Below are positions 35,367 through 46,271 of a DNA stretch of 64,000 bases, piece after piece. The stretch covers positions 100,935 through 164,934 of the forward strand of contig NZ_JAKZHX010000014.1 of the NCBI RefSeq assembly GCF_022568815.1, in the 5' to 3' direction. Position 1 is the stretch's first letter; every line of letters starts with the position of its first letter. The position numbers and the translations under genes were made by a program. The notes below the pieces were generated by a model that saw only the letters and a list, made by a program, of their open reading frames with translations, ran no database searches and had not been told where the DNA came from. Source of the DNA: Undibacterium paludis (lineage in GTDB: Bacteria; Pseudomonadota; Gammaproteobacteria; Burkholderiales; Burkholderiaceae_D).

Positions 35367-36473
35367 TTATCTGGCGATAACTTTATCTTGTTTTATATAG
35401 GAACCACCCAACCATCTTGTGCGAAATTCCAATGAGTGACCTGCAGTCGAAGTAAATGGAACGCTGAAGTCTGTATAAGTGAATGGACCTCGGAATTCAC
35501 TACGACGTATCTGTCTGCTTGCCAGAACAGAACCTGTGCTGGCGTCATTGACCTCCAGAACAACGATGGCATTATTGTCAGCACTGACATTATCTGCCTG
35601 CAATGTAAATACAGCGCTATGGTTACCACCACCCAGACCAGTGGTGTAGGGACCGTAATTTAAATACTGTCCTGGGGCATCATTGACCACATTGACACTC
35701 CAGCCGTCACCGTCAGCCCTGCCTATCTGGTGATAGGCCGATTCTTCTGTCTGGAAGGTCAAGCCAGGTAACAGTGATGGGTCTGTCTTGCTTACTTGAA
35801 TATAACCAGTAACGTTTGCCCGGTCACCCTGATTCACCGCACCCCAGGAGAACTCCACATTTCTTGTATCTGGATGATTGACGAAGTACAAGTTCATCGG
35901 CCTTGTGGTGCCTGTCAATGTGACCCGAATCGTATAGTCTGGTGAAATAATTTCACCCCAGGTTTGATTGCCGCCAGCGTTGAAAATATAAACAGGCTGA
36001 CCTGTTGCCGGAATGGTGTAGGCAAATGGGTTGTCTGAATACTTGTATAGCGGTGAACCAGCAAAACGAAAGTATTGGAAGACATTCTTATTGGCATCCA
36101 TGGGCATGCTTAGCGTCGCAAAATTGTATGCTGACGGACCAAATTCACCTCCAAAGTTGAGTTTGGTCGGATCAAGCCCGTCTTGTGCAAATTGCAGCCT
36201 GAACGGTAAGTTCGGTGTCTGAGCCTGAGTAAACGGGAACATGATGCCCCCGTTGTTGTGGTTGCAGGTTGTAATGTTGGCCGGTGTATCGCTCAGTGTG
36301 GCGCTCCCTATGAAACCAAAGCCACATCCTGTGAGCAAGGCAACGCCATCTGCATAGATCTGACTAACGCCGTAATTTGTCTCGGTAACAAACTGAACGT
36401 TGACGGCGCTTGCCGTTACGCAACTGGCCGCCAATAGCGAAGAAAATACAACTTTTGATAATTTTTTTAACAT
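35367..36473 (-). CDS. Secreted protein of unknown function, beta-rich
   Basis: 368 aa from ATG 36473. The signal peptide ends near VTASAVNV. I do not recognise the N-terminal part (about 20-235; two Cys, TGCGFGF and TTCNHN, could pair). The C-terminal ~125 residues (YHQIGRADGDGWSVNVVNDAPG to GGSYIKQDKVIAR) look like a beta-sandwich carbohydrate-binding-type domain seen at the end of secreted hydrolases. No catalytic motif was identified. Monocistronic. A CAGGCAA/TTGCCTG palindrome at 36524-36540 lies 51 bp upstream. Confidence 0.75.
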   Translation of the reverse strand: MLKKLSKVVFSSLLAASCVTASAVNVQFVTETNYGVSQIYADGVALLTGCGFGFIGSATLSDTPANITTCNHNNGGIMFPFTQAQTPNLPFRLQFAQDGLDPTKLNFGGEFGPSAYNFATLSMPMDANKNVFQYFRFAGSPLYKYSDNPFAYTIPATGQPVYIFNAGGNQTWGEIISPDYTIRVTLTGTTRPMNLYFVNHPDTRNVEFSWGAVNQGDRANVTGYIQVSKTDPSLLPGLTFQTEESAYHQIGRADGDGWSVNVVNDAPGQYLNYGPYTTGLGGGNHSAVFTLQADNVSADNNAIVVLEVNDASTGSVLASRQIRRSEFRGPFTYTDFSVPFTSTAGHSLEFRTRWLGGSYIKQDKVIAR

Positions 36474-36615
36474 GGCTACTTTAATTGAGAGAAATAAAAT
36501 AATGAAAACTGAAGAGGCAATCGCAGGCAAATATTGCCTGTTTGCACTTATTGTTATTCATTAAATTAATTTTATCAACTAAATCAAGCCTGAAGGAGAT
36601 TTCAAAAAAATTTCA

Positions 36616-37389
36616 TTATTTATATGTAATGATCAAAGGCGCATGATCAGAAAAGCGTTCGTCCTTGTAGATGGAGGCGGTATGTGCTTTCTTGCCTATG
36701 TCGCTGGTAGCGACATGGTAGTCAATACGCCAACCGACATTGTTGGCCCAGGCCTGACCACGGTTGCTCCACCAGGTATAAGCCTCGCCGGTGGTTTCTG
36801 GGTGCAGGTGGCGATACACGTCGAGCCAGCCCTGCTCTTCAAACAGGCGCGTCATCCATGCGCGTTCTTCCGGTAAAAAGCCTGAATTCTTTTGATTGCT
36901 TTTCCAGTTCTTCAGGTCAATTTCTTTGTGGGCGATATTCCAGTCACCACAGATGACGATTTCACGTCCTTCAGCGATCAGACTCTGCAGATGTGGATAG
37001 AACAGCTCCATGAAACGAAACTTGGCTTCTTGCCGTTCAGGTGACGAGGAGCCGGACGGGCAATAGACGGAAATGACCGAGAGCTTGCCAAAATCACAGC
37101 GTACATAACGTCCTTCGGCATCAAATTCTTCACTGCCAAAACCTGTCATGACAGCATCCGGCGCTTTCTTGCTGTATATACCGGTACCGGAATAACCTTT
37201 TTTTTCGGCATAGTGAAAGTGGCCGTGGTAGCCATGAGGGTTCAAGAAATCCGGCGTCATGTCTGCCGCCTGCGCCTTTAACTCCTGCACGCAGACTACA
37301 TCGGGGTTTTCTTTCTTCATCCACTCAAAAAAACCTTTTTTTGCGGCAGAGCGTATGCCGTTCAGGTTGGCAGAGATAATTTTAGTCAT
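36616..37389 (-). CDS. xth: Exodeoxyribonuclease III
   Basis: 257 aa AP endonuclease/3'-5' exonuclease of base-excision repair. Landmarks are the metal- and DNA-binding SANLNGIRSAAKKG, catalytic Glu in CVQELKAQ, CGDWNIAHKEIDLKNWKSNQ, and the C-terminal SDHAPLIITY with the catalytic His. Typical length. In many Burkholderiales this gene is adjacent to pyrE; here about 3.7 kb of polysaccharide genes lie between them. Confidence 0.96.
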   Translation of the reverse strand: MTKIISANLNGIRSAAKKGFFEWMKKENPDVVCVQELKAQAADMTPDFLNPHGYHGHFHYAEKKGYSGTGIYSKKAPDAVMTGFGSEEFDAEGRYVRCDFGKLSVISVYCPSGSSSPERQEAKFRFMELFYPHLQSLIAEGREIVICGDWNIAHKEIDLKNWKSNQKNSGFLPEERAWMTRLFEEQGWLDVYRHLHPETTGEAYTWWSNRGQAWANNVGWRIDYHVATSDIGKKAHTASIYKDERFSDHAPLIITYK

Positions 37390-37571
37390 GTTGGCTGGTT
37401 TTACATGAAAAATAAGACAGAAAGCATACCAGATACTGGCTATTCGGGTGTGTTGACGCGATATGCAGGGTGCAAATTAAAGCCAACTAGTCCGGTAGGG
37501 CATGGGTGATGGTTTATACTTGCATACTTTTTTCTTCCCGAATCCAATTCACCACCATCTCCGACCCTATC

Positions 37572-37955
37572 ATGAATGAAGAGCAATTGCGTGCAGAACT
37601 CAAAGCAGTGTATGGCAGTGTTTCCTGGAAAATCACTGCGCCATTACGATTGCTTGGCAAAACATTCAGTATGTTGAAAAACGGTGGTTTGAATCTGCGT
37701 TCGCTACTGGTCCGGACTGCTCGCTATATCGCACGGCAACCGCGCATCAAGCAGTTGGGCATGAAGCTGTTGAACTATTTCCCAGGAGTCAAGCGCAGAT
37801 TGAAGAGGGTATTGCTTGCCAACCATGCGCCAGCGATTTCTACTGCTGATCCGAAATTTGTTGTGAAATCATCGAGGCAAGGACCACCTTCCCTGTCGCC
37901 CAAGGCCAGGTTGATCTTGAGTCAACTGCAAGCTGAAATGAGTCGTTTCAAATAA
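37572..37955 (+). CDS. Small basic protein associated with the glycosyltransferase locus
   Basis: 127 aa from ATG 37572. It contains YGSVSWKITAPLRLLG, a motif frequently found in tails or linkers of multi-domain glycosyltransferases and polysaccharide methyltransferases, followed by a strongly basic, amphipathic region (RYIARQPRIKQLGMKLLNYF). There is no signal peptide. It is 23 bp upstream of the 999-aa glycosyltransferase, so it may be a detached accessory domain that anchors that enzyme to the membrane or to partners. Function unknown. Confidence 0.7.
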   Translation: MNEEQLRAELKAVYGSVSWKITAPLRLLGKTFSMLKNGGLNLRSLLVRTARYIARQPRIKQLGMKLLNYFPGVKRRLKRVLLANHAPAISTADPKFVVKSSRQGPPSLSPKARLILSQLQAEMSRFK

Positions 37956-37978
37956 ACAGGTAATAAACAGGTTGCAAA

Positions 37979-40978
37979 ATGCGTATTCTTATTGATTTAC
38001 AAGCCTGCCAGTCAACTGGCAGTCGTCATCGCGGCATCGGGCGTTATTCTTTGTCGCTGGCGCAAGCCATGGCAAGAAATGCCGGATCGCATGAAATGCA
38101 CCTGCTGCTCAACAGCTTGTTTGCTGACAGCCTGTCGCCAGTGCAGCAGGCTTTCGATGGTTTGATTGCTCACCACCATTTTCACTATTGGAAGAGCCCG
38201 GCGCCGGTCAATGAATTTGATCCTGCCAATGCCTGGCGGGTGCGTGCCGGCGAAATGCTAAGAGAGCAGGCAATAGCAGAATGGCAGCCAGACATGGTGC
38301 ATGTCAGCAGCCTGTTTGAAGGTTTGACCGATAATGCCCTGACCAGCATAGGCCAGAATGGTGACTATCAGCCTACGGCGGTCACGCTGTATGACCTGAT
38401 CCCACTGATTAATTCAGCGCATTACCTGGAAAACGATACCGTCAGAGCCTGGTATTTTCGCAAGGTTCGTGCCTTGAAGCGTGCCGATCTGCTACTGGCA
38501 ATTTCTGGCTCATCTCGCCAGGAAGGGCTGGACTGGTTGAATCTGCCGCCTGAGCGCATCGTCAATATTTCTTCAGCAGTCGATGAACGTTTTGGGCTGC
38601 ATGACTATGCGCCAGACAGTCTGACAGAAATCAAAACGCGTTATGGCCTGACACGGCCTTACCTGATGTACACCGGCGGTATTGATTTGCGCAAGAATGT
38701 CGAGGCATTGATACGCGCCTTTGCGGCTCTGCCCTCAACTTTCAGGCAACAATATCAGCTAGCCATCGTTTGCAGTGTACAACCCGCTGACCGTGAGCGT
38801 TTGCAAGGCCTGATGAAACAAGCCGGTTTGCAGGATGATGAAGTAGTGCTGACTGGTTTTGTCCCGGATGAAGTATTGCCGCCGCTTTACCATGCCTGCG
38901 CATTGTTTGTATTCCCGTCCTGGCACGAAGGTTTTGGCTTGCCCGCACTGGAAGCGATGTCATGCGGTGCGCCTGTCATCGCTTCGAACACCAGCAGTTT
39001 GCCAGAAGTGGTAGGCAGGGCCGATGCCTTGTTCAATCCACATGACGAACGTGCCATCACTGAAAAACTGTTCCATACCTTGAGTGATAAAAATTACCTG
39101 CAAAGCCTGCGTGAGCATGGTATACAGCAGGCAAAAAAATTCTCATGGGACGCCTCGGCAAAGACAGCACTGACTGCATTTGAGCAGCAGCATGATTTGC
39201 AGGTGCAGAAGAAAAAAGTATCAGTTGGCGTGACGTCAGACCAGCCCAAGCCGCGTCTGGCGTATTTCTCGCCTTTACCGCCCGAACGTTCCGGCATTGC
39301 GGACTATAGTGCTGAGCTATTGCCAGAATTGTCCGCTTATTATGAGATTGACCTCATTATTGATCAGACACAAGTTAGCGATGACTGGCTGTCGGCCAAT
39401 TTTCCTTTGCGTAGCCTGGCATGGTTCGCCCAGCATGCCCATCGCTACGACAGGATAGTCTATAACTTCGGTAATTCGACCTACCATACTTATATGCTCG
39501 ATGTGCTTGACCGCTATCCAGGTATCGTGGTCTTGCATGACTTCTTCCTCAGTGGTTTGATGGCGCATCTGGAATTGACCGGCACGCACCCGCAAATCTG
39601 GTCACAGGCCTTGTATCGCTCTCATGGTTTTCAAGCTTTGCTGGCAAAGCAGAATACCGATGACCTCAATCAGATCATCTGGGCCTATCCCTGCAATCAC
39701 CTGGTGATGGAAATGGCGGCAGGCATGATCGTCCACTCTGAATTTTCCATGAAGCTGGCGCGTCAGTGGTATGGCGAACAGGCGACCGATAACTGGCAAC
39801 GTATCCCGCACATGCGAAATATACCGCAACGGACAGACCGTCAAAAAGCCAGACAGGAACTGGGTATGCAGGCAGAGGATTTCCTGGTGTGCTCTTTTGG
39901 CCTGATGGGACCGACCAAGCTGAACCACATGTTGCTTGATGCCTGGTTGCAGTCGCCTTTGGCTGCCGACCCCCATTGCCATCTGGTTTTTGTCGGTAAA
40001 AATGATGCAGGTGAATATGGCAGTAATCTGCTGAAAAAGATCAAGCAAGCCGGTTTGAGCGAACGCATCACAATTACCGGTTTTGCTGATGCCAGACTGT
40101 TCCAGACCTATTTGCAGGCAGCGGATGCCGGTGTGCAATTGCGCGGGCTTTCGAGGGGAGAATCATCTTACACAGTCCTTGATTGCATGGCCTATGGGTT
40201 GCCTACCATCGTCAACAGTAACGGTGCCATGGCGGAATTGCCCGAGCATGCGCTGATCAAGCTTGAGGAGGATTTTGAATTGCAGGTTTTGGCAGAAAAA
40301 TTGCTGACCTTGCGCGAATCTGTTGAGTTCAGACAGCAGTTGGGGGCCAAGGCGCTAGAGCATATGAAATTACATCATATGCCACATAAAGTTGCGCGCC
40401 AGTATTTTGATTTTATCGAGCATGTTTATCAGCATGAAGCAGTGAGTCAGCTGGGGCATACCCTGTCCGGCATTGCAAGACTTGACGGTCAGCCAGCTGA
40501 AAGTGATTTGCTGTCGCTGGCACAATGTCTGGCCAGCAATCAGCGCATGGCGGCCGCTCCACGTGTCTTGTTAGACCTGTCTGAAGTGAAGACAGTCCTG
40601 CCGGCGCAGACGATGAAATTGATATTGACAAAATTATTAGTCCAGAGCCCTGCGCCCTGGCGCCTCGAACCAGTCCTGTTTGACAAGGCCAGTTGGCGCT
40701 ATGCTCATGGATTTGCCTGCCGCACTCTGGGGCTGTCACCCGTTCTGGATGAAGATGAAGTCATAGAATTGCGTCCGGAAGATGTGCTGGTGCGTATGCT
40801 TGACGCAAAACAGACGCAAGAGGTTGAGCCAACCTGGCAGGGTGCGCAACTGGCACAGGGGGCTGGCATACGTGCATTGACCCTATTCATCGATGTTGCC
40901 AATCTGGAAAAGACTGGCGGCGCAGAAAAGAACGTTGAGATGAGCGCAAGCATATGGTGGCAGCAAATACAGCAGTAA
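37979..40978 (+). CDS. Two-domain GT4 glycosyltransferase with extra C-terminal region
   Basis: 999 aa. The first GT-B domain (about 1-405) begins MRILIDLQACQ, has GIGRYSLSLAQ, LYDLIPL, YTGGIDLRKN and an intact EX7E motif (Glu317-Glu325 in HEGFGLPALEAM). The second domain (about 415-815) begins RLAYFSPLPPERSGIADYS and has GESSYTVLDCMAYG, where the second Glu of EX7E is replaced by Cys736. The last ~170 residues match no family I recognise. It is probably a rhamnosyl- or mannosyltransferase building the polysaccharide repeat. Multi-domain GT4 enzymes of this type polymerise D-mannose or D-rhamnose in other bacteria. It is followed by pyrE. Confidence 0.9.
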   Translation: MRILIDLQACQSTGSRHRGIGRYSLSLAQAMARNAGSHEMHLLLNSLFADSLSPVQQAFDGLIAHHHFHYWKSPAPVNEFDPANAWRVRAGEMLREQAIAEWQPDMVHVSSLFEGLTDNALTSIGQNGDYQPTAVTLYDLIPLINSAHYLENDTVRAWYFRKVRALKRADLLLAISGSSRQEGLDWLNLPPERIVNISSAVDERFGLHDYAPDSLTEIKTRYGLTRPYLMYTGGIDLRKNVEALIRAFAALPSTFRQQYQLAIVCSVQPADRERLQGLMKQAGLQDDEVVLTGFVPDEVLPPLYHACALFVFPSWHEGFGLPALEAMSCGAPVIASNTSSLPEVVGRADALFNPHDERAITEKLFHTLSDKNYLQSLREHGIQQAKKFSWDASAKTALTAFEQQHDLQVQKKKVSVGVTSDQPKPRLAYFSPLPPERSGIADYSAELLPELSAYYEIDLIIDQTQVSDDWLSANFPLRSLAWFAQHAHRYDRIVYNFGNSTYHTYMLDVLDRYPGIVVLHDFFLSGLMAHLELTGTHPQIWSQALYRSHGFQALLAKQNTDDLNQIIWAYPCNHLVMEMAAGMIVHSEFSMKLARQWYGEQATDNWQRIPHMRNIPQRTDRQKARQELGMQAEDFLVCSFGLMGPTKLNHMLLDAWLQSPLAADPHCHLVFVGKNDAGEYGSNLLKKIKQAGLSERITITGFADARLFQTYLQAADAGVQLRGLSRGESSYTVLDCMAYGLPTIVNSNGAMAELPEHALIKLEEDFELQVLAEKLLTLRESVEFRQQLGAKALEHMKLHHMPHKVARQYFDFIEHVYQHEAVSQLGHTLSGIARLDGQPAESDLLSLAQCLASNQRMAAAPRVLLDLSEVKTVLPAQTMKLILTKLLVQSPAPWRLEPVLFDKASWRYAHGFACRTLGLSPVLDEDEVIELRPEDVLVRMLDAKQTQEVEPTWQGAQLAQGAGIRALTLFIDVANLEKTGGAEKNVEMSASIWWQQIQQ

Positions 40979-41066
40979 CAGGCATTTTTGTGCGTATCAT
41001 GCATGCTTAACCAGATAAACTATTTAATTGAATTTGTAATTTTCTATTTGCAACTGAGGTAACCAT

Positions 41067-41735
41067 ATGGCGAATAATCTGAAACAGGAATTTATTCACT
41101 TTGCTGTTGGGGCAGGTGTGCTCAAGTTTGGCAGCTTTGTTACCAAGGCTGGACGCACCTCACCGTATTTCTTTAATGCCGGTCTGTTCAACGACGGTAA
41201 AAATCTCGGGCAAATCGCTGATTTCTATGCCCAGACCCTGCTGGATTCAGGCATAGAGTTCGATATGCTGTTTGGCCCAGCCTACAAGGGCATCACCCTG
41301 GCGTCGGCCACTGCGGTAGCCTTGGCGCGCAAGGGCAGGAATGTTCCATTTGCCTACAACCGTAAAGAAGCCAAGGACCATGGCGAGGGCGGCAACATAG
41401 TCGGCGCCAGGCTGGCTGGCAAAGTAGTCATTATTGATGACGTGATTTCTGCAGGTACTTCAGTACGCGAATCGGTGGAAATTATCCGTTCTGCAGGTGC
41501 CACACCCAGTGCCGTATTGATTGCCCTGGACCGTATGGAACGCTCAGGCAAGGATGACGCCCTGTCTGCGCATTCCGCAGCCCAGGAGGTTGGTCACACT
41601 TATGGCATGCCAGTCACAGCGATTGCCAATTTAAATGATTTATTTGATTATTTGTCAACAGCGGGCGCAGCTGAACAACTTTCGCAGTATAAAGATGCTG
41701 TTGCAGAGTATCGCCGGCGCTACGGTGCCGCTTGA
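41067..41735 (+). CDS. pyrE: Orotate phosphoribosyltransferase
   Basis: 222 aa. It converts orotate and PRPP to OMP in pyrimidine synthesis. The PRPP-binding motif is VVIIDDVISAGTSVRES; MLFGPAYKGITLA and KEAKDHGEGGNIVGA are the other conserved loops. Typical length. This housekeeping gene lies between polysaccharide genes, 88 bp after the 999-aa glycosyltransferase and 255 bp before gmd. Confidence 0.97.
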   Translation: MANNLKQEFIHFAVGAGVLKFGSFVTKAGRTSPYFFNAGLFNDGKNLGQIADFYAQTLLDSGIEFDMLFGPAYKGITLASATAVALARKGRNVPFAYNRKEAKDHGEGGNIVGARLAGKVVIIDDVISAGTSVRESVEIIRSAGATPSAVLIALDRMERSGKDDALSAHSAAQEVGHTYGMPVTAIANLNDLFDYLSTAGAAEQLSQYKDAVAEYRRRYGAA

Positions 41736-41873
41736 ATAATTAATTTCATATTTGATAATTAATTATATTGCGGTCAAGCAAAAGAGTGGACGTTTCAGTA
41801 TGAAATGATGCCGCGATGGCATCTCTTACAAGCACTTGCATTAAATTTGCGCAGTGCGGCGAACACTCATTGT

Positions 41874-41912
41874 ATACTGTGCAACGGCAAATAAAATGTG
41901 ATCGTCATCACA
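41874..41912 (+). promoter_or_regulatory. CRP-type site and promoter-like sequence upstream of gmd
   Basis: TGTGA-TCGTCA-TCACA (41897-41912) is a perfect match to the Crp consensus halves, centred 86 bp before the gmd ATG. A -10-like TATACT lies upstream at 41874-41879. A weaker CATCAT at 41934-41939 lies at the class II distance downstream. The site could therefore repress the first promoter or activate the second. Confidence 0.65.
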
Positions 41913-41990
41913 GATGGTTTCCTGCTGGCGGTCCATCATCTGGTTAGAGAAGAATTTTGAATGTTCGCTTTAGCGAAGAGGTTTTCTTGA

Positions 41991-43928
<1,938 letters not shown>

Positions 43929-43932
<4 letters not shown>

Positions 43933-45122
43933 ACATCGTTCTCTCCATAGAAGCCATACGTCCGCCATTGGCAGGCATAGGGCGCTATGCATGGGAACTG
44001 GCAACCCGCCTGCCAGCGCAGACAGGTATTGATACCGTGCGCTATCTGTCGGATGGTTTCTGGCGCGAGTTACCACATTTGGAACACATTTCAACCAAAC
44101 CGGGTTTACCAACACTGGCAAAAAAATCGGCAGCTCCGGTCAGGCTCGGCTACAAAGACAGGTTGCGTCAGCAATTGGGGCGCTTACAGGTTTTCTCCAC
44201 CCTGTATGGAAAATTGCTGCCAGTGATAGCTGGGCACAGATTGAATGGTGTCCGCGACGCCCTTTTCCACAGCCCGAATTATTTTGTCCCTGAGTCGCAT
44301 ATGCCCAGCCTGGTGACGATACATGACTTGTCGGTCTATCGTTATCCGCAATGGCACCCCAAGTCCAGGGTGACACGCATGCGTGCCACCATACCGAAAG
44401 CGGTGCAGCGTGCCAGACTGGTGATTACCGACTCTCTGGCGACGCGCCAGGAGGTGATACAGGAATTCAGTTTGCGCGACGACCAGGTCGTCGCCATCCC
44501 GCTCGGGGTGGATGAAGTCTTTCATCCTTATCCAAAGGATGAAATTACCCCCGTCCTTGATCTGTTTGGTTTGCGCCCTGGCGAATACAGTTTCTTCGTG
44601 TCGACCCTGGAACCACGTAAAAACCTCAGGCATCTGCTGGCCGCTTACCGTGCCTTGCCGGCACAAATGCGCCAACGTTGGCCGTTGGTGCTGGTTGGTG
44701 GTGAAGGCTGGCAGAGCAGCGATATCCATGACGATGTGATGAAAGCCCAGGGTGAAGGCTGGCTGAAATACTTTGGTTATGTTGATCAGCAGTTCCTGCC
44801 GGTCCTGTTTGCCGGTTGCCGCCTGTTCGTCTATCCATCCTGGTACGAAGGTTTTGGCCTGCCTATAGCCGAAGCCATGGCCAGTGGTGTCCCCGTGCTT
44901 ACCTCGAATTCATCATCCATGCCTGAAGTTGCAGGTGGTGCCGCCATGCTTGTGGACCCGGCTGACGTGGATTCCATATGCCATGGCCTGCAAAAGGCGC
45001 TGGAAGATGATGCATGGCGTACCGTGGCCATCGAACGCGGGCTGCAGCGTGCGGCAGAACTGACATGGGATGCTTGTGTGCGCAACACGGTTGCCGCCTA
45101 CCAAATCGTGAAAACGGGATAA
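43929..45122 (+). CDS. GT4 family glycosyltransferase
   Basis: 397 aa starting with GTG that overlaps the rmd stop (GTGA). GT-B fold: N-terminal NIVLSIEAIRPPLAGIGRYAWELA, VTIHDLSVYRYPQWHP, STLEPRKNLRHLL and an intact EX7E in YEGFGLPIAEAM. The RPPLAGIGRY/HDLS pattern is typical of mannosyl-/rhamnosyltransferases of the WbpY/WbdB-like group. It probably adds a GDP-linked sugar to the growing O-polysaccharide on the cytoplasmic face. Confidence 0.9.
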
Positions 45123-45133
45123 GGGCGCGTACA

Positions 45134-46258
45134 GTGAAAATTCTGCACTTCTACCGCACTTATTATCCCGATACCTTTGGTGGTGTTGAGCAGGTGATAC
45201 GCCAGATGGCTGTGGGTACCACGCGTCTGGGTGTACAGAATGAAGTGCTGACACTGACACGTGAGCAGGGGCGACCCCAGATTGAGTTCGAGGGGCATAA
45301 GGTACACCGGGCGCATCTGAATTTTGAAATTGCCTCCACTGGCTTTTCCTGGTCTGCATTGTCACGCTTCATGGAGCTGGCCGGACAGGCAGACGTGGTG
45401 CATTACCATTTCCCCTGGCCCTTCATGGATATTGCGCATTTTCTGGGACGTATCAAGAAACCCAGTGTCGTCACCTATCATTCAGATATTGTCAGGCAGA
45501 AGTACCTGTTGAAGCTGTATGCACCGCTCAAGCACCAGTTCTTGCGTGACGTGGATCGCATCATCGCTACCTCGCCGAATTACCTGGCGACCAGTCCGAC
45601 GCTGGAAATCTACAAAGACAAGACGGAAGTCATCACTTACGGACTGGACAAAAGCATTTATCCGGTTCCGACGGATGAGTTACTGGCTCACTGGCGCTCG
45701 AAAGTCGGCGATCATTTCTTTTTGTTTGTCGGCATGCTCCGTTACTACAAAGGCTTGCATATTCTGCTGGAAGCAGCGGCTGGTACGGATATTCCTATTG
45801 TGATCGTTGGTGATGGTCCCGAAGAAATTGAACTGAAACGGCAGGCGGAAAACCTGAAGCTGAAAAATGTACATTTCCTGGGTGCCTTGCCTGAACCGGA
45901 CAAGGTGGCCCTGCTGACGCTGTGCTATGCACTGGCTTTCCCTTCACATTTGCGTTCGGAAGCATTTGGCATCTCTTTGCTGGAAGGGGCCATGTTCGGC
46001 AAGCCCATGATTTCCAGTGAGATCGGTACCGGGACGACTTATATCAATGTGGCTGGTCAGACTGGCCTGGTGGTGCCGCCCAGCGATCCGGCTGCATTCA
46101 GGCAGGCGATGGAGTATCTGCTGGCGCATCCGGCAGAAGCGGCTGACATGGGCGAAAGAGCGCAGCAGCGTTATTACGATTTGTTCACGGCTGATAAAAT
46201 GGCGAGCAATTATGCCCGCCTGTACCAACAAGTGATGGAGCAGCACAGGCACGCTTGA
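45134..46258 (+). CDS. GT4 family glycosyltransferase
   Basis: 374 aa from GTG 45134, with AAGGG overlapping the upstream stop; the longer ORF start at 45014 lies inside the preceding gene. Motifs: ILHFYRTYYPDTFGGVEQVI, VVHYHFPWPFMDI, TYHSDIVRQK, FVGMLRYYKGLHILLEA and EX7E in SEAFGISLLEGAM. It resembles the WbpZ/WbdC-type initiating or linking mannosyl/rhamnosyltransferases of ABC-exported O-antigens. Last gene of the plus-strand operon, 13 bp from the convergent wzt. Confidence 0.9.
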   Translation: MKILHFYRTYYPDTFGGVEQVIRQMAVGTTRLGVQNEVLTLTREQGRPQIEFEGHKVHRAHLNFEIASTGFSWSALSRFMELAGQADVVHYHFPWPFMDIAHFLGRIKKPSVVTYHSDIVRQKYLLKLYAPLKHQFLRDVDRIIATSPNYLATSPTLEIYKDKTEVITYGLDKSIYPVPTDELLAHWRSKVGDHFFLFVGMLRYYKGLHILLEAAAGTDIPIVIVGDGPEEIELKRQAENLKLKNVHFLGALPEPDKVALLTLCYALAFPSHLRSEAFGISLLEGAMFGKPMISSEIGTGTTYINVAGQTGLVVPPSDPAAFRQAMEYLLAHPAEAADMGERAQQRYYDLFTADKMASNYARLYQQVMEQHRHA

Positions 46259-46271
46259 TACTGCCCCATTG

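Noticed and set aside
41737..41765. TAATTAATT/AATTAATTA inverted repeat after pyrE as a regulatory element
   Set aside because: Pure A/T low-complexity symmetry, likely by chance in an AT-rich gap.
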